Shown here: piece by piece, positions 8,900-17,002 of the stretch | Position numbering within the stretch: the stretch's first letter is position 1 | Layout of the letters: each line of letters begins with the position of its first letter | Assembly (NCBI RefSeq): GCF_034006665.1 | Contig: NZ_JAVESI010000014.1 | Coordinates: forward strand, 1 to 64,000 | DNA length: 64,000 nucleotides | Source of the DNA: Trichloromonas sp034006665 | GTDB lineage: Bacteria > Desulfobacterota > Desulfuromonadia > Desulfuromonadales > Trichloromonadaceae | Direction of reading: 5' to 3' | Translations under genes and position numbers: made by a program | Notes under the pieces: model-generated | What the model was told of the DNA's origin: nothing | The model's input: only the letters and a program-made list of their open reading frames with translations | Databases searched by the model: none

Positions 8900-11416
8900 A
8901 TGGCGGCCATGCTTCGCGCCCCCTTCTCCTTTCACAAAAAAGTCCTTCTGGCTTTCTGCCTGCTGTCCCTTCTGCCGCTCGTGCTGCTGGTCGTTGTTTC
9001 CAGCCGCAGCCTGCGTTCCGTGGAAAGCCAGCTGCTCGCCCATGCGACCCGGGCCCTCGATGAGCAGGCCGCCGAAGCCCTGGAACTGCGGGCGGGGATG
9101 GTCGCTGCCGACGTCGAGGATTTCCTTCGCCAGGCCGTCGCCGATCTTTCCGATTTCGCCCTTCTTCCTGTCGACGAAAACGTCTATCGGGAGTTTTATC
9201 GTCATCAGCTGCGCCCAGTCTGGTTTCGCCGGGGTAGCAACGCGGCTCCCGAAGAGACCCGGGAAGAGCGTTCCCTCTATTCGGAACTCGCCTGGATCGC
9301 TGCCGACGGCCGCGAAGTCGTTCGTCTGGTGGAAGGGGTGCCGGCGGCGCTGCGGGATGTTTCCGACCCGTCCCGGACCACCTACGGGCGCGAGGATTAT
9401 TTTCTTCGTGCCCGGGCCTTGCCGCCGGGTGGGGTGCATGTCACCCGGGTCACCGGCCGGCATCTGGACAAGCAGCGTCAGCTGGCGGGGGCGCCGACGC
9501 CGGAAGCGGCGGTGGAGGGGGAGCGCTACCGGGGGGTGATCCGTTTCGCCATGCCGGTGCATGGTGACGACGGAACCTTGCGCGGAGTCGCGGTCCTTTC
9601 CCTCGATCACCGCCATCTGATGGAGTTTACCCAGCACATTCTCCCCCATTCCCCCTTCTTCACCGTCTTTTCCTCCTACGACAGCGGCAATTACGCCTTC
9701 TTGTTTGATGATGAAGGCTGGATGATCGCCCACCCCAAACACTGGGATCTGCGGGGTCTCGACGAGCGGGGCGTACTGGTGCCGCCCTACACCGCCGCTT
9801 CCCCTCCCGAGCTGGTCGAACGGGGGGCCATTCCTTTCAATCTCTTTCATGCCGGTTTCGTCCACCCCAACTATCCGGTGGTGGCGGCGGCGGTGCTGCG
9901 CGGGGAATCGGGGGTGGCCGACGTCACCAATATCGGCGGCTCGCAGAAGATCATGGCCTATGCGCCAATCCGTTTCGGCTACGGCGAATATGCCGACGGC
10001 GGAATTTTCGGCGGCGTGACCATCGGCGCCGAAGTTAGCCGCTTTCATGCTGCGGCCCATACCGCTTCGACGGAAATCCGGGCGGAAATGACCCGTTTTG
10101 TCGGCAAGGCGGGGCTGATGATTCTCGGCACCGCTCTCTTGGTCGTGGCCGCTGCCTATTTTCTTTCCCGGGGGATTACCCGCCCCCTGTCGACCCTGAT
10201 CGACGGCACCCGGCGCATGGCCCGGGGGGAACTGGATACCCAGGTGCCGGTGACCGCCCGGGACGAAGTCGGCGTTTTGGCGGTCTCCTTCAATCGCATG
10301 GCCCAACAGCTCAAGGATCGGCAGGAGCGCATCGCCGCCACTCTCGCCGATCTCGACCGTTCCCGCCGGGAAATTCTCCGTGAACGGGATTTCAAGGAGA
10401 CCCTGGTCGAGAACATCGACATCGGTCTGTTGACCCTCGACGCCGCCGGCCGGGTCACCTCGATCAACGGACCGGCGGTGCGGTTGCTCGATCTGTCTGG
10501 AACGGTCGAAGGGGAACTCGCTACGCTCTTCTCGGCCTGGCCGAGTCTGCTGACGGCTTTGGCCGTCGGTCTGAAGACCTCCGGCGGCCGCTGGCACGAC
10601 TATGTCGATGTGACCGTCGCCGGTCGCCCCCGGGTCTTTCGTCTGGCCCTGATTCCCTCGGCGGCGGGGCAGGGAGCGGAGCGGATTTTGACCATCGAGG
10701 ATATCACCGAGCGGGTGGAGATGCGCCGGCAGCTGGCGCGCATGGAACGCATGGCGGCTCTGGGCCGGCTTTCCGCCGGCATCGCCCACGAGGTGCGCAA
10801 TCCCCTCACCGGCATCAGTCTGCTCCTCGACGACCTGCACGACCGGCTGTTGGGGCAGTCCGCCGACCAGGAACTGATCCGCCGGGCCCTGAGCGAGATT
10901 GAGCGCCTTGAAGGGCTGGTCAGCGGTCTACTCGATTTTGCCGCTTCGCCGCAACTGCGCCGGGAACCGGGAAATATCGGCACGGTGTTGCGTGAAACCC
11001 TCTTTCTCATCCGCAAGTCGTGCGAGCGCCAGGGGATTCGCCTGGTCGAGGCGCTGGATGAGGATTTGCCCGGCTTCCCCCTCGATGCCCACAAACTCAA
11101 GCAGGCCTTTCTCAACCTCTTCAACAATGCCCTCGACGCCATGCCTGACGGGGGGGAACTCACCGTCGCCGCGAGCTGGGTCGACGGCGAGGTGCGTATC
11201 TGTATCCGCGATAGCGGTGTGGGCATTCCCGCCGAGCAACTTCCTATGATCTTCGAGCCTTTCTACACCGGTAAGGGGAGCGGTACCGGTCTCGGGCTTT
11301 CCATCACCCAGAACATCCTCGCCGACCACGGCGGGCGTATCGTCGTCGAAAGTTCCCCCGGAGTCGGCAGCGTCTTCACTCTCTGGCTGCCGATTCCCGA
11401 GGAAGGGACAAACTGA
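8900..11416 (+). CDS. Membrane sensor histidine kinase (Cache-like sensor, HAMP, PAS, HisKA, HATPase)
   Basis: 838 aa. A transmembrane helix near residues 15-35 is followed by a large periplasmic region of about 360 residues resembling a double Cache sensor. A second helix (about 402-422) leads to a HAMP domain, a PAS-like domain (about 500-600), the dimerisation domain with the phospho-acceptor His near residue 630 (AGIAHEVRNPLTGI), and an ATPase domain with NLFNNALDAM, DSGVGIP and GTGLGLSI. The NtrB-like H-box fits its neighbour, an NtrC-type regulator 102 bp downstream. The start is uncertain: ATG 8900 lacks a clear Shine-Dalgarno, and ATG 8909 is an alternative. The ligand is unknown. Confidence 0.92.
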   Translation: MAAMLRAPFSFHKKVLLAFCLLSLLPLVLLVVVSSRSLRSVESQLLAHATRALDEQAAEALELRAGMVAADVEDFLRQAVADLSDFALLPVDENVYREFYRHQLRPVWFRRGSNAAPEETREERSLYSELAWIAADGREVVRLVEGVPAALRDVSDPSRTTYGREDYFLRARALPPGGVHVTRVTGRHLDKQRQLAGAPTPEAAVEGERYRGVIRFAMPVHGDDGTLRGVAVLSLDHRHLMEFTQHILPHSPFFTVFSSYDSGNYAFLFDDEGWMIAHPKHWDLRGLDERGVLVPPYTAASPPELVERGAIPFNLFHAGFVHPNYPVVAAAVLRGESGVADVTNIGGSQKIMAYAPIRFGYGEYADGGIFGGVTIGAEVSRFHAAAHTASTEIRAEMTRFVGKAGLMILGTALLVVAAAYFLSRGITRPLSTLIDGTRRMARGELDTQVPVTARDEVGVLAVSFNRMAQQLKDRQERIAATLADLDRSRREILRERDFKETLVENIDIGLLTLDAAGRVTSINGPAVRLLDLSGTVEGELATLFSAWPSLLTALAVGLKTSGGRWHDYVDVTVAGRPRVFRLALIPSAAGQGAERILTIEDITERVEMRRQLARMERMAALGRLSAGIAHEVRNPLTGISLLLDDLHDRLLGQSADQELIRRALSEIERLEGLVSGLLDFAASPQLRREPGNIGTVLRETLFLIRKSCERQGIRLVEALDEDLPGFPLDAHKLKQAFLNLFNNALDAMPDGGELTVAASWVDGEVRICIRDSGVGIPAEQLPMIFEPFYTGKGSGTGLGLSITQNILADHGGRIVVESSPGVGSVFTLWLPIPEEGTN

Positions 11417-11426
11417 TTCTTCCGTT

Positions 11427-11442
11427 GGCCAAAATTGGCCAT
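11427..11442. promoter_or_regulatory. Perfect palindrome, candidate binding site of the NtrC-type regulator
   Basis: TGGCCAAAATTGGCCA has 7-bp perfect arms around AA. It lies between the kinase stop and the regulator start. A second 16-bp site at 12943-12958 matches it at 13 of 16 positions in the reverse orientation. Pairs of such palindromes are the usual form of enhancer sites for sigma-54 activators; binding here is inferred. Confidence 0.5.
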
Positions 11443-11518
11443 TCTGTTATGCTCTTCGCCACCCCTCCCCTGGGGGACTGCTTCGGTAGTCTTCTCCGGT
11501 TCGAGCCTGCGAGGATTC

Positions 11519-12901
11519 ATGGAACGAATACTTATTGTCGACGACGAAGCCTTTATCCGCGAAAATCTCGAACGGATTCTCGCCGAGGACGGCTATTGTC
11601 CCCTTTCCGCCGCCGACGGCGAAGAAGCCCTGCGCCAAGTGAGCGAGGCCGAGGTCGATCTGGTCCTGCTCGATCTCAATCTTGGCCCCCGCAGCGGGTT
11701 GGAGGTGTTGGCCGCTCTGCGGGACATCGACCCTGAACTGCTGGTCATCATCATTACCGGCTACGGGACCGTGGAGAGCGCCGTCGAAGCCCTGAAGATG
11801 GGGGCGTACGATTACATCAAAAAGCCCTTCAAGGCCGACGCCATCCGCCTGATCGTCAAGTTGGCCCTGGAAACCCGCAGCCTGCGCCGGGAAGTGCGCC
11901 ATCTGCGACGGGAAAGCAAGGGCCTGCCCGCCGACTTGGAGATGATCGGGACGAGCCCGCCCATGCTTCAGGTTTACCATCAGGTGCGGGAAGTGGCCAA
12001 GCACGAGACCGCCACCATCCTGATCACCGGCGAAAGCGGCACCGGTAAGGAACTGGTGGCGCGGGCCGTGCACGATCTTTCCTCCCGAAAAGCACGGCCT
12101 TTCGTGGAAATTAACTGCGGCTCGCTCCCCTACAACCTGCTTGAAAGCGAGCTCTTCGGCCATGAACGGGGCGCTTTTACCGATGCCAAGAGTCGCAAGA
12201 TCGGGCTTTTCGAGGAGGCGTCCGGGGGAACGATCTTTCTCGACGAAATTGGCGAGATGGATATGGGCTTGCAAGTCAAGCTGTTGCGGGTGCTGGAGGA
12301 CCGCCGCATCCGCCGCCTTGGCGGGACGCGCAACATCGCCATCGATGCGCGGGTGGTGGCGGCGACCAACCGCGACCTGAAGAGCGCCATCGAATCCCGG
12401 GAATTTCGTGAGGATCTCTACTATCGTCTCAACGTTTTCCCCATCCACCTTCCCCCTCTGCGGGAACGGCGCGAGGACATCCCGCCGCTGCTCGACCACT
12501 TCATCAAGCGTTTCAGCCGCGAGTTCCACAAGAACATCCGCGAGGTTTCCCGCGACGCCCTTGATCTGCTGTTGCGTTACCACTGGCCGGGAAATGTCCG
12601 GGAGTTGCGTAATCTGGTGGAGCGGATCTGCATCATGCACCACGATACCGTTATCCGGCCCGAGTGTTTGCCCAAGGAGATCTGGGGGGATGCCCCGCGC
12701 CGCTTCGATCAGATTCCCCAGGAAATCCCACCGGCGGGGATTGATCTGGAAAAGCTGGTGGAGGATGTGGAGCGGGATCTGATCGGCAAGGCTCTGGCGC
12801 TTACCGGCGGTAATGTGGTCAAGACCGCCCGCCTGCTCAACATGGCGCGGGGGACGTTGCGCTATAAGCTGGAAAAATACCGGCTGGCCGGTTCCGATTG
12901 A
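11519..12901 (+). CDS. NtrC-family sigma-54-dependent response regulator
   Basis: 460 aa. The start at 11519 (MERILIVDDEAF) has GCGAGG upstream. The receiver domain (1-120) has the acidic pair in VDDE, the phospho-acceptor Asp near residue 52 (LVLLDLNLG) and the conserved Lys (IKKPFK). The AAA+ domain has Walker A GESGTGKE (about 172), Walker B GGTIFLDEIGEM and R-finger segments. The sigma-54 contact loop reads GAFTDA rather than GAFTGA, a variation seen in some family members. A Fis-type helix-turn-helix (NVVKTARLLNMARGTLRYKL) ends the protein. It is paired with the upstream kinase. Its target is unknown, but a sigma-54 promoter lies 180 bp downstream. Confidence 0.94.
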   Translation: MERILIVDDEAFIRENLERILAEDGYCPLSAADGEEALRQVSEAEVDLVLLDLNLGPRSGLEVLAALRDIDPELLVIIITGYGTVESAVEALKMGAYDYIKKPFKADAIRLIVKLALETRSLRREVRHLRRESKGLPADLEMIGTSPPMLQVYHQVREVAKHETATILITGESGTGKELVARAVHDLSSRKARPFVEINCGSLPYNLLESELFGHERGAFTDAKSRKIGLFEEASGGTIFLDEIGEMDMGLQVKLLRVLEDRRIRRLGGTRNIAIDARVVAATNRDLKSAIESREFREDLYYRLNVFPIHLPPLRERREDIPPLLDHFIKRFSREFHKNIREVSRDALDLLLRYHWPGNVRELRNLVERICIMHHDTVIRPECLPKEIWGDAPRRFDQIPQEIPPAGIDLEKLVEDVERDLIGKALALTGGNVVKTARLLNMARGTLRYKLEKYRLAGSD

Positions 12902-12935
12902 GGGGTGATACGGTTAAAATTTACCCGATGAGATG

Positions 12936-12971
12936 CGAAAGGTGGTCATTTTTAGCCATCTTTCGTTTTTT
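12936..12971 (+). terminator. Terminator of the two-component operon
   Basis: CGAAAGGTGG (12936-12945) pairs with CCATCTTTCG (12956-12965), with one G-T pair, followed by TTTTTT. It lies 35 nt after the regulator stop. Its apex contains the second candidate operator. Confidence 0.8.
12943..12958. promoter_or_regulatory. Second candidate regulator site, upstream of sigma-54 promoter
   Basis: TGGTCATTTTTAGCCA matches the reverse complement of the palindrome at 11427-11442 at 13 of 16 positions and has the same length. It lies about 150 bp upstream of the predicted start of the sigma-54 transcript at 13107, a normal distance for an activator enhancer. It overlaps the terminator hairpin, so part of its symmetry may simply reflect that hairpin. 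Confidence 0.4.
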
Positions 12972-13080
12972 GCGGGACCGTGATAACTGCGGGTGAGAAA
13001 TTTATGAAAATCTCATTTACTCTATGGGTTATAGGTGCTTAGGGAATGTTTTCGAGTTTTTGAAAAGATTTTCTAAGGGT

Positions 13081-13096
13081 TGGCATCGCTGTTGCT
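13081..13096 (+). promoter_or_regulatory. Sigma-54 (-24/-12) promoter
   Basis: TGGCAT (13081-13086), five bases, then TTGCT (13092-13096). The GG and GC dinucleotides have the exact sigma-54 spacing, and only the last base of the -24 box differs from TGGCAC. The predicted start is near 13107. It points away from the regulator gene into a stretch without an ORF. Confidence 0.72.
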
Positions 13097-13106
13097 AATG
13101 AAATAA

Positions 13107-13222
13107 GCGTCCCGAGACGTTTTAATCCTTTTCGGGATAAGCGCCCTACCCGAACCGTTTCGCCCTTTCCCCGAGGGCTATTTGGCCCCGTTTCAACCCT
13201 CCTTTGAAACGGGGCGTTTTTT
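13107..13222 (+). ncRNA. Candidate sigma-54-dependent small RNA, about 115 nt
   Basis: The segment runs from the predicted start of the sigma-54 promoter to a strong terminator and holds no plausible ORF on the plus strand. It folds as a string of hairpins: CGTC/GACG (108-111 with 116-119 of 13100s), TTCGGG/CCCGAA (13131-13136 with 13149-13154), GCCC/GGGC (13162-13165 with 13175-13178), then the terminator. CCCGA occurs at each of the first three hairpins, and the terminator loop reads CCCTCC. C-rich single-stranded loops are typical of sRNAs that pair with Shine-Dalgarno sequences. The neighbouring NtrC-type regulator is the obvious candidate activator. No known sRNA family was recognised. 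Confidence 0.6.
13185..13222 (+). terminator. Strong Rho-independent terminator ending the candidate sRNA
   Basis: GCCCCGTTTCAA (13185-13196) pairs with TTTGAAACGGGGC (to 13215), with loop CCCTCC, followed by a T-run at 13217-13222. The T-run is on the plus strand only, so the hairpin terminates rightward transcription and not the convergent Na/Pi gene. Confidence 0.88.
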
Positions 13223-13242
13223 ATCCGTTCCGGCACGTTTCT

Positions 13243-14907
13243 TCACGATGCCCTGGCGGAGTTCTCCGGCCCTTTCGCCCCCGCTCCATTTTGTTCCAGA
13301 TAGTCGAGCAGGGTCTGTAAGTAGCGGGCGGCTTTGTCGGCTTGTTCGGCGAGACGGCGGATGTTGCTTTCGTTATCGAGTTGTTCGACGATGCGCCGTA
13401 CCGGCAGACGCCCTTCGGTGCCGGAGCGCAGCAGGCGGCTCTTGAGGCTCTGGTAGGCGCCCTGCAATTCTTTCATCTCGCCGTCGTAGACATCGGTTGG
13501 ATATTCGGGGGTGTAGCTGTCGATGCTGGAGAGCAGGCGCACCACTCGACTGTTGAAGGCATGGATCGCCGTCTGGATCTCCGGGTGTTCCAGTTCCGTG
13601 GTCTGTTGATGGGCTTGGCCAACAAGCAAGGAGAGTTCGGCAATTTCACTGTAATAGCGGGATACCCGCAGGGCATTGGGCAGCACTTCCGCCAAGATCG
13701 GCGGAAGATTGCTCTGCTGCATACGGCTGCTGTATTCGCCGATGGCTTCCCCCAGTCGGTCCACGGTTTCACGCTTCAGCTGGAAGATTTGTGTGGCCAC
13801 CCGTTCGCTGCTGATGGCCTCTCGCGCCAAGTCCCGGGTCATTTTGCCGACGCGGGCCAACTCCCGGGTCAGGGCATGCAGGGCGAGTACCGGGGTTGTG
13901 GTCAGGGTTCGGTCGAGATATTTCGGCTGCGATTCGTCGGCGTCCCCCACCAGAAAGCGGGTTTCGAGGAGGCGAGACAGGGTTCCGGTCAGGGGCCAGA
14001 GGAGCAGCACCCCGAGTAGATTGAAAAGGGTGTGGAAGAGGGCGAGTTCGGTCGCCGGTCCCGCGCCTAGGTCGAAGGAGTGTTGGAGAAAATCAAGAAA
14101 TTTGAGAAGCAGGGGGAGGGTGGCGAAGGCCACCACCCCGGTGATCAGATTGAAGGCGATGTGCGCGGCCGCCACCCGCTTGGCGCTGCTGGTCGCTCCC
14201 AGGACCACCAGCAGGGCGGTCATGGTGGTGCCGACATTGGCGCCGATGACCATCGCCGCGGCGTCGCTAAGGCCGAGCACGCCGCCGGCCGCCGAAGTGA
14301 GGACGATGGCGAGAGCGGCACTCGACGATTGCAAGAGCACGGTGAGCAGAAAACCGGCGCCGACGAAGGCCACCGTGGAGAAGAACCCGTACCCGGAAAG
14401 GGCGGTGAATTGCAGGCTCTGTCCGAGGTCGCCGAAGACCCCTTTGAGAACGTCGAGACCGCTGAAAAAAAGGCCGAAGCCGGCCAGGGCTTCGCCGAGA
14501 TGTCCGGCCCGGCTTTCGCCGCGAAAGACCCGCAAAAACATGCCGATACCGATGGCGGGCAGGGCGAGCTTCTGGATGTCGAAATCGAAGCCGACCGTCG
14601 CCACCAGCCAGCCGGTCATGGTCGTGCCGATGTTGGTGCCGTAGATCACCGTCACCGCCTGGCGCAGGCTCATCAGTCCGGCATTGACGAAGCCGATGGT
14701 CGCCACCGTGACCATCGCCGAAGCCTGTACCAAGGCGGTGATCAACGCGCCAGAGAGGAGCCCGCGTAAGGGGGTTTGCGTCGAGCGTTCGAGAATCCCA
14801 CGCAGGGCGCGCCCCGCCGCAAACTTGAAGCCGTCGGTCATCAGGCTCATGCCGAGTAGAAAGAGCCCGAGGCCGCCGAGAACGCCCCCCATCATGGTCC
14901 AAGTCAT
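13243..14907 (-). CDS. Na/Pi cotransporter family protein (NptA/YjbB-like) with PhoU-like tail
   Basis: 554 aa. The start at 14907 follows GGAGATC by 5 nt. The N-terminal 310 residues carry about eight membrane segments with the repeated Gln/Ser-rich motifs of this transporter family (ALVQASAMVTVATIGFVNAGL and LLQSSSAALAIVLTSAAGG), which line the substrate path. The C-terminal 230 residues are soluble and helical and resemble the PhoU-type domain found fused to bacterial members. The family moves phosphate with sodium, although many bacterial homologues are not characterised and some may export. It is monocistronic and convergent with the candidate sRNA. Confidence 0.88.
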   Translation of the reverse strand: MTWTMMGGVLGGLGLFLLGMSLMTDGFKFAAGRALRGILERSTQTPLRGLLSGALITALVQASAMVTVATIGFVNAGLMSLRQAVTVIYGTNIGTTMTGWLVATVGFDFDIQKLALPAIGIGMFLRVFRGESRAGHLGEALAGFGLFFSGLDVLKGVFGDLGQSLQFTALSGYGFFSTVAFVGAGFLLTVLLQSSSAALAIVLTSAAGGVLGLSDAAAMVIGANVGTTMTALLVVLGATSSAKRVAAAHIAFNLITGVVAFATLPLLLKFLDFLQHSFDLGAGPATELALFHTLFNLLGVLLLWPLTGTLSRLLETRFLVGDADESQPKYLDRTLTTTPVLALHALTRELARVGKMTRDLAREAISSERVATQIFQLKRETVDRLGEAIGEYSSRMQQSNLPPILAEVLPNALRVSRYYSEIAELSLLVGQAHQQTTELEHPEIQTAIHAFNSRVVRLLSSIDSYTPEYPTDVYDGEMKELQGAYQSLKSRLLRSGTEGRLPVRRIVEQLDNESNIRRLAEQADKAARYLQTLLDYLEQNGAGAKGPENSARAS

Positions 14908-15233
14908 GCCGATCTCCTTGAATGTCCGAGTCCATCGCCCGTGCGCTCGTTATTAAAAAGGCCATTCCGAGAAAATTTCAGGCCGTTCATTATCCCCATG
15001 AACCCTCATCCTTGTCCAGCCTGGAAATATTGGATTTTATTCCGGCGGTCGGTATCCTATCGCGGCTGAAGTTGCTGACCATCCCTGGGTATGTCGTGAG
15101 AGTAGTGCGACGAGTCGCTCTTCAACGCCGTGGCGGTGCTGCTCGGTTTGCGGAATAAAAAGAGAGAAGGGGCTGAACCGGCCCCAGCGATTTAGGGCGG
15201 AGCAAGACCCGACCCCGATCGGGAGACGCACGA
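14908..15233. other. Intergenic stretch between HAD and Na/Pi genes
   Basis: Both flanking genes read leftward. On the minus strand, GGGGC (15181-15185) and GCCCC (15169-15173) form a short hairpin followed by a T-rich tract (positions 15150-15168), a weak candidate terminator for the HAD gene. The promoter of the Na/Pi gene must lie near 14930-15050, but no box pair is convincing. No ORF was seen. Confidence 0.4.
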
Positions 15234-15866
15234 TCAGGGGAGGAACGCGGCGACTTCGGTGATGTCTTTGAGGATGGCGTGGGCGGTTGAAAAGTCACTC
15301 TGTTGGTTGAGATGACCGGGGATGACCAGACATCGGAGGCCGGCGGCGACGGCGGATTCCAGCCCCCGTTGGGAATCTTCCACGACCAGACAGCGTTGCG
15401 GGTCGCCGCAGCCGCGGGCCAGGGCGGTGAGGTAGGGTTCGGGGTGGGGCTTGGTGTGCCGGTAATCCTCGCGGGTGAGAATGAAGTCGAAGTAGTCGAG
15501 AAGGTCGGTATTTCGATGGATGAGGTCGAAATGGTCGCGTTGCGAGCTGGTAACGATGGCCATGCGCACCTGCCCGTGCAGGGCGCGCAGGGTTTCGGTG
15601 ACTCCGGCGATGGGAGTGATCCCCTGCCCGAGCAGTTCGGCGTAGCGGCGGTTGCGGCGCTCGCGCAGGGTGTCGAGATAGGGTTTGTTTCCCGCAGCGA
15701 GATCGAAGACGCTCTCCCCGCGTCGCAGGGAGATTTCGATGAACTGCTCGCGGCTGAGTTCGACGCCGACGTCGCTCAAGACCTCCGCCGAGGCCTGGAA
15801 ATAGAAATTTTCCGTGTCGACCAGGACACCGTCGTTGTCCCAGAAGATCCAGTCAATTGCTGTCAT
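15234..15866 (-). CDS. HAD-superfamily phosphatase (phosphoglycolate phosphatase/beta-PGM type)
   Basis: 210 aa. Motif I is DNDGVLVD (residues 10-17) with the nucleophilic Asp; motif II is TSS near residue 108; the conserved Lys is in KPHPEPY; motif IV is VVEDSQRG. The small cap is inserted between motifs I and II, as in subclass IA enzymes that dephosphorylate sugar phosphates or act as beta-phosphoglucomutase. The substrate is not predictable. The ATG lies 8 nt after the stop of the OmpA-like gene, so the two are probably one operon. Confidence 0.88.
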   Translation of the reverse strand: MTAIDWIFWDNDGVLVDTENFYFQASAEVLSDVGVELSREQFIEISLRRGESVFDLAAGNKPYLDTLRERRNRRYAELLGQGITPIAGVTETLRALHGQVRMAIVTSSQRDHFDLIHRNTDLLDYFDFILTREDYRHTKPHPEPYLTALARGCGDPQRCLVVEDSQRGLESAVAAGLRCLVIPGHLNQQSDFSTAHAILKDITEVAAFLP

Positions 15867-15874
15867 GGATACCT

Positions 15875-16759
15875 TCAGGGGGCTGTCGGAAGATCCTGTG
15901 GTTTCAACAGAATCCGGATGCGGCGGTTGAGCGCCCGGCCCTCGGGGGTGGCGTTGTCGGCAACGGGTCGGAATTCCCCGTGGCCGACGGCGGCGAGGCT
16001 TTCCCCGGGCAGGCCGACCTGTTCTTGGAGAAAGTGAAGAACGCTGGCCGCGCGGACCGCCGAAAGCTCCCAGTTGCTGGCGAACTTCTCGCGCAGGCGT
16101 GAACTGATCGGCACATTGTCCGTGTGTCCTTCGATGCGGATATCATGCCCCTGCAGGTTGACGAGGACGCCGCCGAGACGGCGCAGGATTTCCAGCCCCG
16201 CCGGTTTCACGTCGGTCGCCCCCGAATCGAAGAGGATTTTTTCCGAAAGATTGATGGAAAGACTGTCGGGATGGGTGTCGAGCGCAATTTCCCGCCGGCC
16301 GATTTCCGCTGCCAGCAGGACAGTCAGTTCGTCATAGGTTTCACGGATTTTCACCAAACGTGCTTCCCGGGCCAGACGTTCCTGTTCCAGATCGCGATTT
16401 TTTTCTTCCAGGCGGTCGATGGTCTGGCGCATCTCCTTGAGAGCGGCGCCGGTTTCGCTGTTGCGCGAGGCGAGAACCTTCTCCAGGCGGGCAATGTCTT
16501 CCTTGGCTTTCTTCAGTTCCGCCCGTTGCCGGCTTTCCTGTCCGGCGGCTTCGTGCAGGCGCCGTTCCAGGTCGCCGTTGAGCTTCACCAGGTAATCCCG
16601 GCGATCCTTGACCAACTGGCAGTCGGCTTCCATCTCGCCGAGTTGCCGGGTGATGAAGTCGTTTTCGTCGAGCTTCTGCTGGTAGGTGCTGTTGCTGACG
16701 CAGGCGCCGCAAGCCAGAGTCAGGGCGATCAGAACGGGAAGGAACGGTTTGCGGTTCAC
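15875..16759 (-). CDS. OmpA-family peptidoglycan-binding protein with coiled coil
   Basis: 294 aa. A hydrophobic signal segment (residues 5-22) ends in a Cys-rich ALACGAC-like region; a lipoprotein is possible, but the lipobox is not canonical. Residues 30-150 are heptad-rich and charged, predicted coiled coil. The C-terminal domain has the OmpA_C signature (ILFDSGATDVKP, IRIEGHTDNVPI, LSAVRAASVLHFL, VGHGEFRP, NRRIRI), which binds meso-diaminopimelate in peptidoglycan. It therefore probably tethers the envelope, with the coiled coil spanning the periplasm. It is first in a two-gene operon with the HAD phosphatase; a functional link between them is unclear. Confidence 0.88.
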   Translation of the reverse strand: MNRKPFLPVLIALTLACGACVSNSTYQQKLDENDFITRQLGEMEADCQLVKDRRDYLVKLNGDLERRLHEAAGQESRQRAELKKAKEDIARLEKVLASRNSETGAALKEMRQTIDRLEEKNRDLEQERLAREARLVKIRETYDELTVLLAAEIGRREIALDTHPDSLSINLSEKILFDSGATDVKPAGLEILRRLGGVLVNLQGHDIRIEGHTDNVPISSRLREKFASNWELSAVRAASVLHFLQEQVGLPGESLAAVGHGEFRPVADNATPEGRALNRRIRILLKPQDLPTAP

Positions 16760-16853
16760 GAGAAGCTCCGGGGAGAGGGGATGGAAGGAAGGGAAAAGTG
16801 CGCCCCGGCAGGCGGTTGCGCGACGGTTCGGGGGCGGTTTGAGGCCGATCCTC

Positions 16854-16881
16854 TTTCTAGCACAACCACTGAAAATGTAAA
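16854..16881 (-). promoter_or_regulatory. Candidate promoter for the OmpA-like gene
   Basis: On the minus strand, TTTACA (16881-16876), a 16-bp spacer, then TAGAAA (16859-16854) preceded by TGC, an extended -10. Confidence 0.45.
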
Positions 16882-16938
16882 GATTAAATCAGCCGATCCG
16901 CAGGGGATAAGAAGATTGCCGGCTTTCAGGCTTTTCAG

Positions 16939-16968
16939 TTGCGGGGGCTTTTGTCAGTGTGCTATATA
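16939..16968 (+). promoter_or_regulatory. Candidate promoter for nadC
   Basis: TTGCGG (16939-16944), an 18-bp spacer, then TATATA (16963-16968). The predicted start near 16975 gives a leader of about 28 nt. Confidence 0.5.
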
Positions 16969-17002
16969 AAAAGCGTTTTCAATATGTTAGGCAGGAGCGC
17001 AA

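Noticed and set aside
8891..8905. TATAAT overlapping the kinase start as a promoter
   Set aside because: No -35 box at the right distance, and it would give a leaderless transcript; probably chance.
8834..10840. 668-codon minus-strand frame antisense to the histidine kinase
   Set aside because: The plus-strand frame has full kinase motifs; the antisense frame is a by-product of GC-rich third positions.
13039..13236. Small minus-strand frame over the candidate sRNA
   Set aside because: No Shine-Dalgarno, no recognisable protein character, and it runs through a terminator and sigma-54 promoter.
13182..13445. Plus-strand frame starting in the terminator
   Set aside because: It begins inside a terminator hairpin and is antisense to the Na/Pi transporter.
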